A DNA stretch of 64,000 bases from Chloracidobacterium sp. UBA3360 (GCA_002360555.1 DEQS01000089.1:6892-70891), one strand, 5' to 3'; positions 16,699 to 25,904 are shown, counted from the first letter of the stretch. The notes: generated from the sequence alone by a model not told the origin. Program-made: numbers and translations.

Positions 16699-16779
16699 TT
16701 AACCAGAGATGAACACAGATACACACAGATTTCATTTCGTATTTTTGATCTGGGTCCATCCGCGTTTATCTGTGGTTAA
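16699..16779. repeat. Inverted repeat of the AACACAGAT type
   Basis: TTAACCAGAGATGAACACAG at 16699 pairs with the right arm ending CGCGTTTATCTGTGGTTAA at 16779. The match runs over most of about 32 positions around an ATTTCATTTCG loop. It fills the ubiX/methyltransferase gap and could attenuate transcription between them. Confidence 0.7.
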
Positions 16780-16809
16780 ATCTCTTTCTCTATTTGGGTT
16801 AAATGGTTT

Positions 16810-17565
16810 ATGACTGACACTGTAGAACGTTTTTCAAACCGCGTCGAAAATTACGTCAAATACCGCCCGGATTATCCGCGTGAGATCGTCGCGTTTCTTG
16901 AATCGAAATGCGGCTTGACGCATGAGACGGTGATCGCAGATGTCGGGTGCGGGACGGGAATTTCGTCGCGGTTGTTTTTGGAAAACTGCAACCGCGTCAT
17001 CGGCGTCGAACCAAATGCGGCGATGCGCGCGGCGGCGGTCGAATTTCTCGCGGAGTTTCCCGATTTTACGATCGTCGACGGCACATCGGACGCGACCACA
17101 CTTACTGATGGCTCGGTCGATATGGTCGTTGCGGCACAGGCGTTTCATTGGTTTGACGCTGAAAAGACCCGCACTGAATTCAAACGCATTCTAAGACCCG
17201 GCGGCCACATCGTCCTGATCTGGAACGAACGTCAACTCGACACAACGCCGTTTTTGGTCGAGTACGAGGCCTTTCTCGAAAAGTACGCATACGATTACGG
17301 CACCGTCCGGCATGAGAATATTAAGAAACAAGAACTCGACGATTTCTTTCAAAAAGACTACGGTTCGGCGGTGTTTCAAAACGTCCAGATATTTGATTTT
17401 GAGGGGCTAAAAGGCCGTATGTTGTCTTCGTCATATATGCCAAATGAGAGCGACGCGGTATTCCCAACAATGATCGAAGACCTACGCTCGCTGTTTGCCA
17501 AACACGCCGAAAACGGTAGAATAAGGGTTTTCTATGATACAAGGGGTTATTACTCTCAGTTTTGA
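16810..17565 (+). CDS. Class I SAM-dependent methyltransferase
   Basis: A 251-residue cytoplasmic methyltransferase. Motif I is VIADVGCGTGISSRLF (about 43-58), the acidic motif II is VIGVEPNAAMRAAA, and AAQAFHWFDAEK and LRPGGHIVLIWNE (about 132-144) follow. This pattern matches the methyltransferase-11/UbiE-like group whose members act on many small molecules. It lies three bases upstream of mqnD and downstream of ubiX. A role near quinone metabolism is therefore possible, but MenG/UbiE-specific motifs are not obvious. The substrate is unknown. Confidence 0.9.
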   Translation: MTDTVERFSNRVENYVKYRPDYPREIVAFLESKCGLTHETVIADVGCGTGISSRLFLENCNRVIGVEPNAAMRAAAVEFLAEFPDFTIVDGTSDATTLTDGSVDMVVAAQAFHWFDAEKTRTEFKRILRPGGHIVLIWNERQLDTTPFLVEYEAFLEKYAYDYGTVRHENIKKQELDDFFQKDYGSAVFQNVQIFDFEGLKGRMLSSSYMPNESDAVFPTMIEDLRSLFAKHAENGRIRVFYDTRGYYSQF

Positions 17566-17568
17566 TAT

Positions 17569-18429
17569 ATGGCAGTAAAGGCAGAAGAAATTTCAGGAAT
17601 TCGCACGATCTCGGTCGCCCATTCGCCCGATTCGGACGACGCATTTATGTTTTACGGGCTTGCGACAAACAAGCTCGAGACAGACGGTTTGAAGTTTGAG
17701 CATACGCTCAAGGATATCCAATCGCTTAACGAAGATGCCAAAAATGGCGTTTTTGACGTGACGGCGATATCGTTTCATGCCTACGCGTACGTTTCCGACA
17801 AATATGCTCTGCTGCCGCACGGCGCTAGCATTGGCGACAACTATGGCCCGATCGTCGTTTCAAAAGAGCCGCGTGACGCGAGCGAGATCGGTTCGATGAA
17901 GATCGCTGTCCCCGGCGAGATGACAAGCGCATATCTTGCTCTGCGTATTTACAACAAAGATTTTCAGCACGTCGTTGTCCCTTTCGACGAGATCATCGAA
18001 ACCGTCCAGAGCGGCATCGTCGACGCCGGCCTGCTGATCCACGAGGGCCAGCTATTTTACAATCAGATGGGCCTCAACAAGGTTCTCGACTTAGGCGAAT
18101 GGTGGTTCGACAAAACGACCCTGCCGCTGCCGATGGGCGGCAACGTCATCCGTCGCGATCTCGGAAAAGACCTGATGACACGCGTCTCAAAACACCTGCA
18201 CGAGAGCATCCAGTATTCGATGGACAACCGCGAAGACGCGCTTGCCTACGCGATGCAGTTTGCCCGCGATATGCAGCCTGAGCTCGCCGACCGTTTTGTC
18301 GCGATGTGGGTCAACGACCTGACGCTCGATTACGGCGACCGCGGCCGCGAAGCCGTCAAACGCCTGCTCGCTGAGGGCCACAAGGCCGGCATTATCCCGC
18401 ACAAGGTCAAGATCGATTTTGTCGACTAA
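17569..18429 (+). CDS. mqnD: 1,4-dihydroxy-6-naphthoate synthase (MqnD family)
   Basis: Converts cyclic de-hypoxanthine futalosine to 1,4-dihydroxy-6-naphthoate in the futalosine pathway of menaquinone synthesis. The 286-residue protein has the MqnA/MqnD periplasmic-binding-like fold. The [14 protein letters not shown] start, the [13 protein letters not shown] segment, [14 protein letters not shown], and the [13 protein letters not shown] motif with the catalytic His (about 158) fit MqnD rather than Mqn[15 protein letters not shown] (about 190-203) also matches. It is three bases after the methyltransferase stop, so the two are translationally linked. Other pathway genes (mqnA, mqnB, mqnC, mqnE) are not in the window. 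Confidence 0.9.
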   Translation: MAVKAEEISGIRTISVAHSPDSDDAFMFYGLATNKLETDGLKFEHTLKDIQSLNEDAKNGVFDVTAISFHAYAYVSDKYALLPHGASIGDNYGPIVVSKEPRDASEIGSMKIAVPGEMTSAYLALRIYNKDFQHVVVPFDEIIETVQSGIVDAGLLIHEGQLFYNQMGLNKVLDLGEWWFDKTTLPLPMGGNVIRRDLGKDLMTRVSKHLHESIQYSMDNREDALAYAMQFARDMQPELADRFVAMWVNDLTLDYGDRGREAVKRLLAEGHKAGIIPHKVKIDFVD

Positions 18430-18452
18430 CCTTTTGCGGCCGAAACCCTGCG

Positions 18453-19001
18453 ATGGTCAAATTTGACAAACGTTTTCTACAACGCCTGCGCGTCCCGCTC
18501 GGGTTTCTCTTTGCGATAGTTTTTATTATTTTTTCGCGACCGACATCGTTGCTGCTGATCATAGGCGGTGTTGTTGCGTTCGTCGGCGTCGCGATTCGCG
18601 GCTGGGCGTCCGGCCATATCCGAAAGGCCCGCGAGCTTGCCATATCCGGCCCCTACGCGTTTACCCGCAATCCCCTTTATGTCGGCAGTTTTATTCTTGG
18701 CGTAGGCTTTACGATCGCATCGGGAGTATGGTGGCTGGGATTGATATTTATTGTCCTATTCCTCGGCATCTATTTGCCCATTATGCGCGTCGAAGTAGAT
18801 GATATTCGGCAGATCTTCGGTGCGGAATTTGACGAATATGAGCGAAATGTTCCGATGTTTTTTCCACGCCTGTCGGTATGGAAGAAAACAGAACAGAAAT
18901 TTGATTTTCAGCTATACTTACAGTATCGCGAGTACCGAGCGGCCCTCGGAGCCGCCTTGGCAATAGTCGCCCTAGCCGCCAAGGCTTACTTTTTTGGTTG
19001 A
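18453..19001 (+). CDS. Isoprenylcysteine carboxyl methyltransferase-family membrane protein
   Basis: A 182-residue membrane protein with four or five segments (about 14-30, 32-50, 70-105, 160-178). The PEMT/ICMT signature is present: IRKARELAISGPYAFTRNPLYVGSF, then a late IFGAEFDEYERNVPMFFP segment that forms the SAM/substrate site. Bacterial members methylate lipids or small hydrophobic substrates; the true substrate is unknown. It lies 23 bases downstream of mqnD, so a hydrophobic isoprenoid-related substrate is a possible inference. Its stop codon precedes the next gene's ATG by four bases. Confidence 0.88.
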   Translation: MVKFDKRFLQRLRVPLGFLFAIVFIIFSRPTSLLLIIGGVVAFVGVAIRGWASGHIRKARELAISGPYAFTRNPLYVGSFILGVGFTIASGVWWLGLIFIVLFLGIYLPIMRVEVDDIRQIFGAEFDEYERNVPMFFPRLSVWKKTEQKFDFQLYLQYREYRAALGAALAIVALAAKAYFFG

Positions 19002-19005
19002 TCTG

Positions 19006-19806
19006 ATGAAAGCGGTTTTCTCCAAAATTCTACTCCTAACAACGGTCGTCTTAATGTCCGTTTTGGCGCTATTTGCCCAGCCGGAAACGAAAGATGCGCC
19101 CGGTAACGTATTTGTCGGCGAATCGGCGAAATACGAGGCGAGATTTAGTAAACTCATCAGCTTTTCGGTCGCTGAACTGACCATCACCGCGTCTCTCGCC
19201 CCGAATGGCTCAGACCTCATTATCAATGGCGACGCAGTGTCAAAAGGCACGCTAATCAAGATCGCCCGCTTTAGCTTTTTGCAGCAATACGTTTCGACCG
19301 TCGATCTGAAAGATTTTAGGATCCTAAAAACGACCAAGCACGACGTTCAAAAAGAGCGTGTCCGCGACAGCGAGGCGATATTTGATTACGGCCAAAAACG
19401 CGTCACATACGTCGAGACCGATCCTAAGGACGCAACCCGTCCGCCGCGCCGCATCGCTTCGGACATCGACGAGACGATGCAAGATATCTCGTCTGCGATC
19501 TTCGCAATGCGTTTGCTGCCGCTCGTGGTTGGCAAGCGTTATGAGTTGCCGGTGAGTGATTCGGGCGTCGTTTATAAGATACCCCTAGCTGTCACCGGTC
19601 GCGAATTGATCAAGACCGCGATCGGCAAAGTGTGGTGCGTGCGTGTCGAACCCGAGGTTTTCGGCCCCGGCCGTCTGATCGAGCAAAAGGGCAAATTGGT
19701 TATCTGGGTGACCGATGACGACCGCCGCATCCCGGTCAAAGCAAGGATCGATGCATCGATCGGCAAGGTCGAGATCAAGATCAAGGAATACAAAAAGACG
19801 CCATAA
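19006..19806 (+). CDS. DUF3108 exported protein
   Basis: About 266 residues. The ATG at 19006 places a signal peptide (KAVFSKILLLTTVVLMSVLALFAQ) first; a TTG at 18994 is the alternative. The mature part is all-beta and fits DUF3108 (PF11306): FVGESAKYEARFSKLISFSV near the start, DETMQDISSAIFAMRLLPL in the middle, and VWVTDDDRRIPVKARIDASIG-type strands at the end. The family has a LolA-like envelope fold without known activity. It belongs to the ubiX-to-DUF3108 plus-strand group and is probably co-transcribed with the ICMT-like gene. Confidence 0.85.
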   Translation: MKAVFSKILLLTTVVLMSVLALFAQPETKDAPGNVFVGESAKYEARFSKLISFSVAELTITASLAPNGSDLIINGDAVSKGTLIKIARFSFLQQYVSTVDLKDFRILKTTKHDVQKERVRDSEAIFDYGQKRVTYVETDPKDATRPPRRIASDIDETMQDISSAIFAMRLLPLVVGKRYELPVSDSGVVYKIPLAVTGRELIKTAIGKVWCVRVEPEVFGPGRLIEQKGKLVIWVTDDDRRIPVKARIDASIGKVEIKIKEYKKTP

Positions 19807-19872
19807 TTTAGGCCAGACCTTGTTAGTTTGACGCAAAAGCCGCATACTTATAGTTTGCGGTCTTATTGTTTT

Positions 19873-21069
19873 ATGGAGAAGAAAGTTACAAAGAAGGCAC
19901 CGGTAAAGAAGAAGGCAGCAGTTGCGTTGAAAGACGAGGCTGTTGTTGTAGACGCAAAGCCCGTAAAAAAACGCGCTGTTAAAGCTACTAAAGCAGTCAA
20001 AAAGGCATCGAAAGACATCGTACTCGAACCGTTTGCAGAGGTTGCTGAAGCGGTTTCGCCGGTCAAAAAACGCGCGGCTAAAAGGGCGGCAGTTATGTCA
20101 AAACCGGGAGCGATAGCGATTGGGTCTCCTAAAAAGAAAGTTGCCAAAAAAGCCACGCTCGATGCAACAGCCGAGATCGCGGCTGTCGAGCCAAAGGTCG
20201 AGCTTTCGCCTGTGTTCAAGGCACTCGCGGACGTGACGTTGCCTGAGCTAAAACGCGAAAATCGCGCCCGTTTGCAGATGCAGACGCCGACGCGTGTTTA
20301 TTTTTACTGGTCGATCAAGGAAAATCCGTATCACCTGCTCAAACGAACATTTGGCGACGACACGGGCAGCTATACGCTGGTCCTAAAACTCACAAACCTC
20401 CGCAACGACACCGAGGAAATTCACGCTTGTGAGTCCGAGGGCAACTGGTGGTTTAGCGTCGAGCCCGACGGCGAATATCAGGCCGAGGTCGGATTTTACG
20501 CTCCGAATCGCCCGTATTTTCGCATCGTTTATTCGAACACCATCGAAACGCCCCGCCGTAGCCCAAGCCCGCATCCGGCCAGCGAAGCACGCTGGACCGT
20601 GTCGGCAAACAAGTTTGCCGAGGTGCTCGATGTTGCTGGATTTTCGCGTGACGCTTTTGACGTGGCGATGGCGGGCGACAACATTTACGCCGCGACGGAT
20701 GCGACGCAGACGGCATTCAACACTTTTGTCGGTGCCACACACGACCTCAACGGCGTTTCCGCCGAAGATATCCGATACGCGATGATCGCCATTGCCGCCG
20801 GAGCCACACTCGAAGAGCTGCGTTTCCGCGTTAGCCCCGCACTGTTTGCGGTGCTACAGGCAAACGCCGAAAAGCTCAACGCCGGCAAAGCGATGTCAGC
20901 TCTAAGCGAGCATTTCGACATCGACGAAGCAGAGTTTGTCGAGGAAGAGCTTGGCTCGGCCGTGTTTGGTGCGAGCCTCGTCAATTTTCCGCGAACGCTA
21001 AAAACCCGCACCGCGTCGGCAAAATATTCACCGCGTTACAATCCGGTGAGTTCGCACAGCATTCGTTAG
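19873..21069 (+). CDS. DUF4912 protein with a lysine/alanine-rich histone-like N-terminal tail
   Basis: About 398 residues from the ATG at 19873. Residues 1-115 are extremely rich in Lys, Ala and Val (repeated VKKRA-, KKA- and AKRAA-type words), like histone H1-type or AlgP-type tails that contact DNA or polyanions. Residues about 135-240 hold a DUF4912 domain: RVYFYWSIKENPYHLLKR, SYTLVLKLTNL, NWWFSVEPDGEYQAEVGFY. The rest is helical with Ala-rich stretches. DUF4912 genes are often found next to GH57 branching enzymes, as here, so a link to glycogen-like polymer is plausible but unproven. No ribosome site is evident. Confidence 0.82.
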   Translation: MEKKVTKKAPVKKKAAVALKDEAVVVDAKPVKKRAVKATKAVKKASKDIVLEPFAEVAEAVSPVKKRAAKRAAVMSKPGAIAIGSPKKKVAKKATLDATAEIAAVEPKVELSPVFKALADVTLPELKRENRARLQMQTPTRVYFYWSIKENPYHLLKRTFGDDTGSYTLVLKLTNLRNDTEEIHACESEGNWWFSVEPDGEYQAEVGFYAPNRPYFRIVYSNTIETPRRSPSPHPASEARWTVSANKFAEVLDVAGFSRDAFDVAMAGDNIYAATDATQTAFNTFVGATHDLNGVSAEDIRYAMIAIAAGATLEELRFRVSPALFAVLQANAEKLNAGKAMSALSEHFDIDEAEFVEEELGSAVFGASLVNFPRTLKTRTASAKYSPRYNPVSSHSIR

Positions 21070-21147
21070 TCGTCAGTTGTTAGTGGTTAGTAGCTGGTTG
21101 TATTCTTAGCAACTAACTACTGACCACTGGCTACTGACTACTGACAA
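21066..21147. repeat. Inverted repeat of the TAGTGGTTAGTAGC type abutting the GH57 start
   Basis: TTAGTCGTCAGTTGTTAGTG at 21066 is mirrored by CAACTAACTACTGACCACTG and CTACTGACTACTGACAA ending at 21147. The arms form an imperfect hairpin of about 35 bp. The left end overlaps the DUF4912 stop codon. The right end is two bases before the ATG of the GH57 gene, so the normal ribosome-binding position is repeat sequence. Confidence 0.75.
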
Positions 21148-21149
21148 TT

Positions 21150-22853
21150 ATGCCCCTCGGATATTTCAGCCTCATCCTCCACGCTCATCTGCCTTTTGTC
21201 AGGCACCCGGAATACCCGTCGTTTCTTGAGGAAGACTGGCTTTACGAAGCCATCACCGAGGTCTATCTTCCGCTAATTTTCATATTCCAAACGCTGCACG
21301 AATCCGGCATAAAGCCGCGCCTTGCGATGAACGTCTCGCCGCCGCTGTGCGAAATGTTGGCGGACGAGATGCTGCAAACGCGGTATACACGCCATCTCGA
21401 AAACCTGCTTGAGCTGGCGCAAAAAGAAGAGCACCGCACGCGAACGGAGGCCCCCGAATTTAACGCCGCCGCAAAAATGTACGTCGATAACCTATCGGCG
21501 TCGCTCGACCTGTGGAACAACCGCTACAAACGCAATCTGATCACGGCGTTTCGCGAGTTGCAGGACGAGGGCGTGATCGAGATTATCACGTGCTGTGCGA
21601 CGCACGGATTTATGCCGCTCATCTCGACGCGAGAGGCACGACGGGCGCAGGTTCAGATCGCGGTTGCCAATTACAAAAAGCATTTTCACCGTCAACCCCG
21701 AGGCATCTGGCTCGCAGAGTGCGCGTACGAACCCGGCGTCGAAGACCTGCTCAAAGACGCGGGCATCGAATATTTTATCTCCGACACGCACGCCATACTC
21801 TACGGCGATCCGCGTCCGCGTTACGGCGTCCATGCGCCGGTCGTCACACCGAACGGCACCGCCGTTTTTGCCCGCGATGTCGAGACGAGCCAACAGGTCT
21901 GGTCGGCCGAGATCGGCTATCCGGGCAACGACCTGTACCGCGAATTTTACCGCGACATCGGCTGGGACGCCCCGCTCGATCTCATCCGGCCGTACCTCGA
22001 CGACGACGCTAACCGCAAACATCTCGGCCTAAAATATCACCGCATCACCGGCCGCGATGTGCCGCAAAATCTAAAGCAGCCGTACATACCGTCGCTTGCG
22101 AGAGACAAGGCCGCGGAGAACGCGTCGCACTTTATCGGTGAACGGATAAAGCAGGCGCACAAACTCCGCGAAACGTTCGAAGGCCACCCGCCGCTCGTCG
22201 TATCTCCTTATGACGCAGAGCTTTACGGCCATTGGTGGTTTGAGGGGCCGCAGTTCATCGATTTCTTTTTCAAAAAGATCCACTTTGACCAGGACGAGAT
22301 CCAGTGCATTACGCCCGGCGATTTTCTCGACTCCGGCCTGCCCATCCAGGTCCAGCAGCCCACCGCCTCAAGCTGGGGCGAAGCCGGCTATTACAAAGTT
22401 TGGATCAACGAAGGCAACTCATGGATGTACCCCCACCAACACGACGCGGAGCGACGGATGACGGAATACGCGAACAAGCTCGCAGTGGATAGTGGAGAGT
22501 TGATAGTGGATAGTGGCGACCCCCAACTATCAACTATCAACTATCAACTATCAACTCAGATTCTCAACCAGATGTCGCGTGAATTATTGCTCGCCGAATC
22601 CTCCGACTGGGCTTTCCAGATCTATCAGGGCACAACGGTCGAATACTCCTCCCGCCGTTTCCAGTCGCACATCCAACGCTTTAACATGCTCGCCACCATG
22701 CTCGAGCAAAGCTCCCCTCCTCACGAAGGAGGGGTGGCAGACGCTTCGGCAGACGGGGTGGTTCTCTCGCCCGAACAACTCGACCTCCTTGCCGAAATAG
22801 AATCCCGCGACAACATCTTCGCCGAGATCGACTACCGCGCATACCAAAGCTGA
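21150..22853 (+). CDS. GH57 1,4-alpha-glucan branching enzyme carrying two in-frame repeat insertions
   Basis: Creates alpha-1,6 branches in alpha-glucan (glycogen-type storage). GH57 signatures: HAHLPFVRHPEYP (about 10-22), HGFMPLI (about 152), the nucleophile Glu in WLAECAYEPG (about 190), and the acid/base Asp in SPYDAELYGHWWFEGP (about 353-368). SSWGEAGYYKVWINE and the C-terminal helices (MSRELLLAESSDWAFQIY, then RDNIFAEIDYR) complete it. It is 567 residues. Two stretches are not family sequence: 22485-22557 encodes VDSGELIVDSGDPQLSTINY-type residues, and 22711-22764 encodes SSPPHEGGVADASADGV. Both are intergenic-type palindromes read in frame in loops. No Shine-Dalgarno precedes the ATG. 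Confidence 0.93.
   Translation: MPLGYFSLILHAHLPFVRHPEYPSFLEEDWLYEAITEVYLPLIFIFQTLHESGIKPRLAMNVSPPLCEMLADEMLQTRYTRHLENLLELAQKEEHRTRTEAPEFNAAAKMYVDNLSASLDLWNNRYKRNLITAFRELQDEGVIEIITCCATHGFMPLISTREARRAQVQIAVANYKKHFHRQPRGIWLAECAYEPGVEDLLKDAGIEYFISDTHAILYGDPRPRYGVHAPVVTPNGTAVFARDVETSQQVWSAEIGYPGNDLYREFYRDIGWDAPLDLIRPYLDDDANRKHLGLKYHRITGRDVPQNLKQPYIPSLARDKAAENASHFIGERIKQAHKLRETFEGHPPLVVSPYDAELYGHWWFEGPQFIDFFFKKIHFDQDEIQCITPGDFLDSGLPIQVQQPTASSWGEAGYYKVWINEGNSWMYPHQHDAERRMTEYANKLAVDSGELIVDSGDPQLSTINYQLSTQILNQMSRELLLAESSDWAFQIYQGTTVEYSSRRFQSHIQRFNMLATMLEQSSPPHEGGVADASADGVVLSPEQLDLLAEIESRDNIFAEIDYRAYQS
22485..22557. repeat. Palindromic repeat inside the GH57 coding sequence (GTGGATAGTGGA type)
   Basis: GTGGATAGTGGAGAGTTGAT and GTGGATAGTGGC are followed by four tandem AACTATC units that complement GATAGTT. 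The element forms a hairpin and is read in frame without a stop codon. The same words appear at 55418-55450. Confidence 0.8.
22711..22764. repeat. Palindromic repeat inside the GH57 coding sequence (CCCCTCC...GGAGGGG type)
   Basis: GCTCCCCTCC and GGAGGGGTGG form a stem around TCACGAA. The element continues CAGACGCTTCGGCAGACGGGGTGG. This architecture (GAGGGG hairpin followed by a GCAGACGGGGTGG tail) is typical of bacterial intergenic palindromes. It is translated in frame. Confidence 0.75.
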
Positions 22854-22870
22854 TAATCTCACCGCCATAT

Positions 22871-22899
22871 TTGCCTAATTTACTGCTTAAAGCTATTCT
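22871..22899 (+). promoter_or_regulatory. Possible promoter for inositol-phosphate synthase
   Basis: TTGCCT (22871-22876) and TATTCT (22894-22899) are 17 bp apart in the 70-base gap before the ATG at 22924. The match to sigma-70 consensus is moderate. Confidence 0.4.
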
Positions 22900-22923
22900 T
22901 ATTGTTTTGTATCTCGGAGGAAA

Positions 22924-24243
<1,320 letters not shown>

Positions 24244-24264
24244 TTTTGTCTCCGCAGGAAATGG

Positions 24265-24337
24265 GCGCAAGCCCGTACGAAGTAAGGGCGTAACACTCAA
24301 GCTGAATGTTACGCCCTTACTTCGTGCGGGCTTGCGC
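24265..24337. repeat. Long hairpin repeat of the GCGCAAGCCC type
   Basis: The arm 24265-24295 and its complement 24307-24337 match at 30 of 31 positions around an 11-base loop (CTCAAGCTGAA). Each arm contains GCAAGCCCG, GAAGTAAGGGCGTAACA. A solitary half of the same family lies at 3702-3735. Confidence 0.9.
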
Positions 24338-24412
24338 AAACCCGACGCTATTTCATTGGTCGTTTTCAGCGACGAGAGGCGAGCCCTATATTTTCAATTG
24401 ATTCATGTTTCC

Positions 24413-24434
24413 ACAAAAAGTTTAAACTTTTTGT
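24413..24434. promoter_or_regulatory. Perfect 22-bp palindrome upstream of the Clp-type ATPase
   Basis: ACAAAAAGTTT is followed directly by AAACTTTTTGT, with no unpaired centre. A run TTGTTTTT follows. It could be a repressor operator for the ATPase gene or a weak terminator of ino1. Confidence 0.4.
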
Positions 24435-24669
24435 TGTTTTTCGGTTGCGCTGGATTTATTTTATGTGCTAAACCTTAGAATGGTGCGGGCCTTCATACTC
24501 GCGACCACTCTCTGGGCTTCAGTACCCTCCTATTTCCAAAGTCCAGCCAACGATACATCTTTTGAAATCATCATTACAGACGACAGACTTGTCGCCGGAG
24601 ATGACCGGCAAGTTTGGATTGAAAATACGTTCTAGTGCTGAGGGGCAACAGGCCTCTCGAGGTAAAGAG

Positions 24670-25881
24670 ATGAAACAGGAATCGGCTAAGAAAAAAGAAT
24701 CATCAGACAAGGGAATTTTGCTGGACCCCGAGCGCAAGAGCCCTCGGGCGGCGGAATTTGAGGACAAGCTATCCAGCTTGATCGTCGGCCAGGAACGCGC
24801 GGTCCGCCGCATGAGCGGGCTGTTCCAGATCTATCTGGCGGGGCTGAATAATCCTTCGCGTCCGATCGGCACGATGCTGTTCCTCGGGCCGACCGGTTCG
24901 GGTAAGACGCGTGTCGTTGAGGCCGCGTCCGAGGTGCTCTTTAATGAGCCCTACACGGTCGTCAAGATCGACTGTGCTGAGTTTCAGCATTCGCACGAGA
25001 TCGCCAAACTGATCGGCTCGCCTCCGGGCTACCTCGGCCATCGCGAAACGTCGCCGATGTTGACACAGGAAAATCTCGACAAGGCACACACCGACGAGAC
25101 CAAGCTGACGTTCGTGCTGTTTGACGAGATCGAAAAGGCTTCGGATTCGCTGTGGCAGTTGTTGCTCGGCATCCTCGACAAAGCGACACTAACGCTCGGC
25201 GATAACCGCCGCGTAGATTTTTCGAAGACGGTCGTCATCATGACGTCGAATCTGGGTGCCCGCGAAATGTCCGAGATGATCTCCGGCGGCATCGGCTTTG
25301 CTCCGACGAAAACCGATCAGGCCAAGGACGACAACGAGATCGACACCAAGATCTACCGCACCGCGCTCGAGGCCGCGAAACGTAAATTCTCACCCGAATT
25401 TATGAACCGCATCGACAAGGTGGTCGTTTTCCGAAGTCTCAAGGAACATCACCTTCGCCGCATTCTCGATATCGAGCTGCGATCCGTTCAGGACCGCATC
25501 ACGGAATCGGCGGGGACGAAATTTGCTTTTGAGTGCACCGACGAAGCCAAGGAATTTTTGCTCGGCGAGGGCATCGACCTCAAATACGGAGCCCGCCACC
25601 TCAAACGTGCGATCGAGCGATTTCTCGTTTATCCGCTATCAAACCTCGTCGCGACCGAGCAGGTCGAGACCGGTGATCTGGTGATAGTCGATTTTGACGG
25701 CGCGACAGACGCTCTGACGTTTACCAAGCAGGCCGGCAAGATGATCGTAGCCGATGTGGCAGACCGCGATGATGATATCGACCAGCCGCTGATCAACGCA
25801 GACGCTGTCGGATTGCCGCTGCCCGCTTCGCAGGTTGCCGCGGGCATGAGCAAATCCAAGAGCGAGCAAAACGACGCCTAG
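24670..25881 (+). CDS. Single-module Clp/ClpB-type AAA+ ATPase
   Basis: A protein-unfolding ATPase of about 403 residues. The ATG at 24670 is preferred: GAGG lies seven bases upstream, and upstream frames add no family sequence. The module corresponds to the D2 half of ClpA/B/C: Walker A LGPTGSGKT (about 72-80), the aromatic pore loop GSPPGYLGHRE, Walker B VLFDEIEKA (about 150), sensor 1 MTSNLGAREM and sensor 2 GARHLKRAIERF. Clp N-domains and the D1 module are absent. The C-terminal ~50 residues are acidic and lack a ClpP tripeptide that I can recognise. The role may be disaggregation or a dedicated partner. A strong terminator follows at 25905. Confidence 0.9.
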   Translation: MKQESAKKKESSDKGILLDPERKSPRAAEFEDKLSSLIVGQERAVRRMSGLFQIYLAGLNNPSRPIGTMLFLGPTGSGKTRVVEAASEVLFNEPYTVVKIDCAEFQHSHEIAKLIGSPPGYLGHRETSPMLTQENLDKAHTDETKLTFVLFDEIEKASDSLWQLLLGILDKATLTLGDNRRVDFSKTVVIMTSNLGAREMSEMISGGIGFAPTKTDQAKDDNEIDTKIYRTALEAAKRKFSPEFMNRIDKVVVFRSLKEHHLRRILDIELRSVQDRITESAGTKFAFECTDEAKEFLLGEGIDLKYGARHLKRAIERFLVYPLSNLVATEQVETGDLVIVDFDGATDALTFTKQAGKMIVADVADRDDDIDQPLINADAVGLPLPASQVAAGMSKSKSEQNDA

Positions 25882-25904
25882 GATTCGTTTCTAACAATAC
25901 TTTA

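Larger units (their letters stand above)
24244..24669. other. Gene-free interval between ino1 and the Clp-type ATPase
   Basis: This 426-base stretch holds a 31-bp-armed hairpin (24265-24337), a 22-bp perfect palindrome (24413-24434) and otherwise no coding signal I trust. In-frame TTG (24562) and ATG (24601) codons could extend the downstream ATPase, but they lack a ribosome site and family sequence. Confidence 0.6.

Noticed and set aside
22526..22557. Tandem AACTATC units that could look like a tiny repeat array or CRISPR
   Set aside because: Units are seven bases, contiguous and without spacers; they are one arm of a palindromic element inside a coding frame. No cas genes exist in the window.
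24562..24669. Longer start (TTG 24562 or ATG 24601) for the Clp-type ATPase
   Set aside because: Neither has a properly spaced ribosome site, while the ATG at 24670 has GAGG at seven bases; the extra residues show no family similarity.
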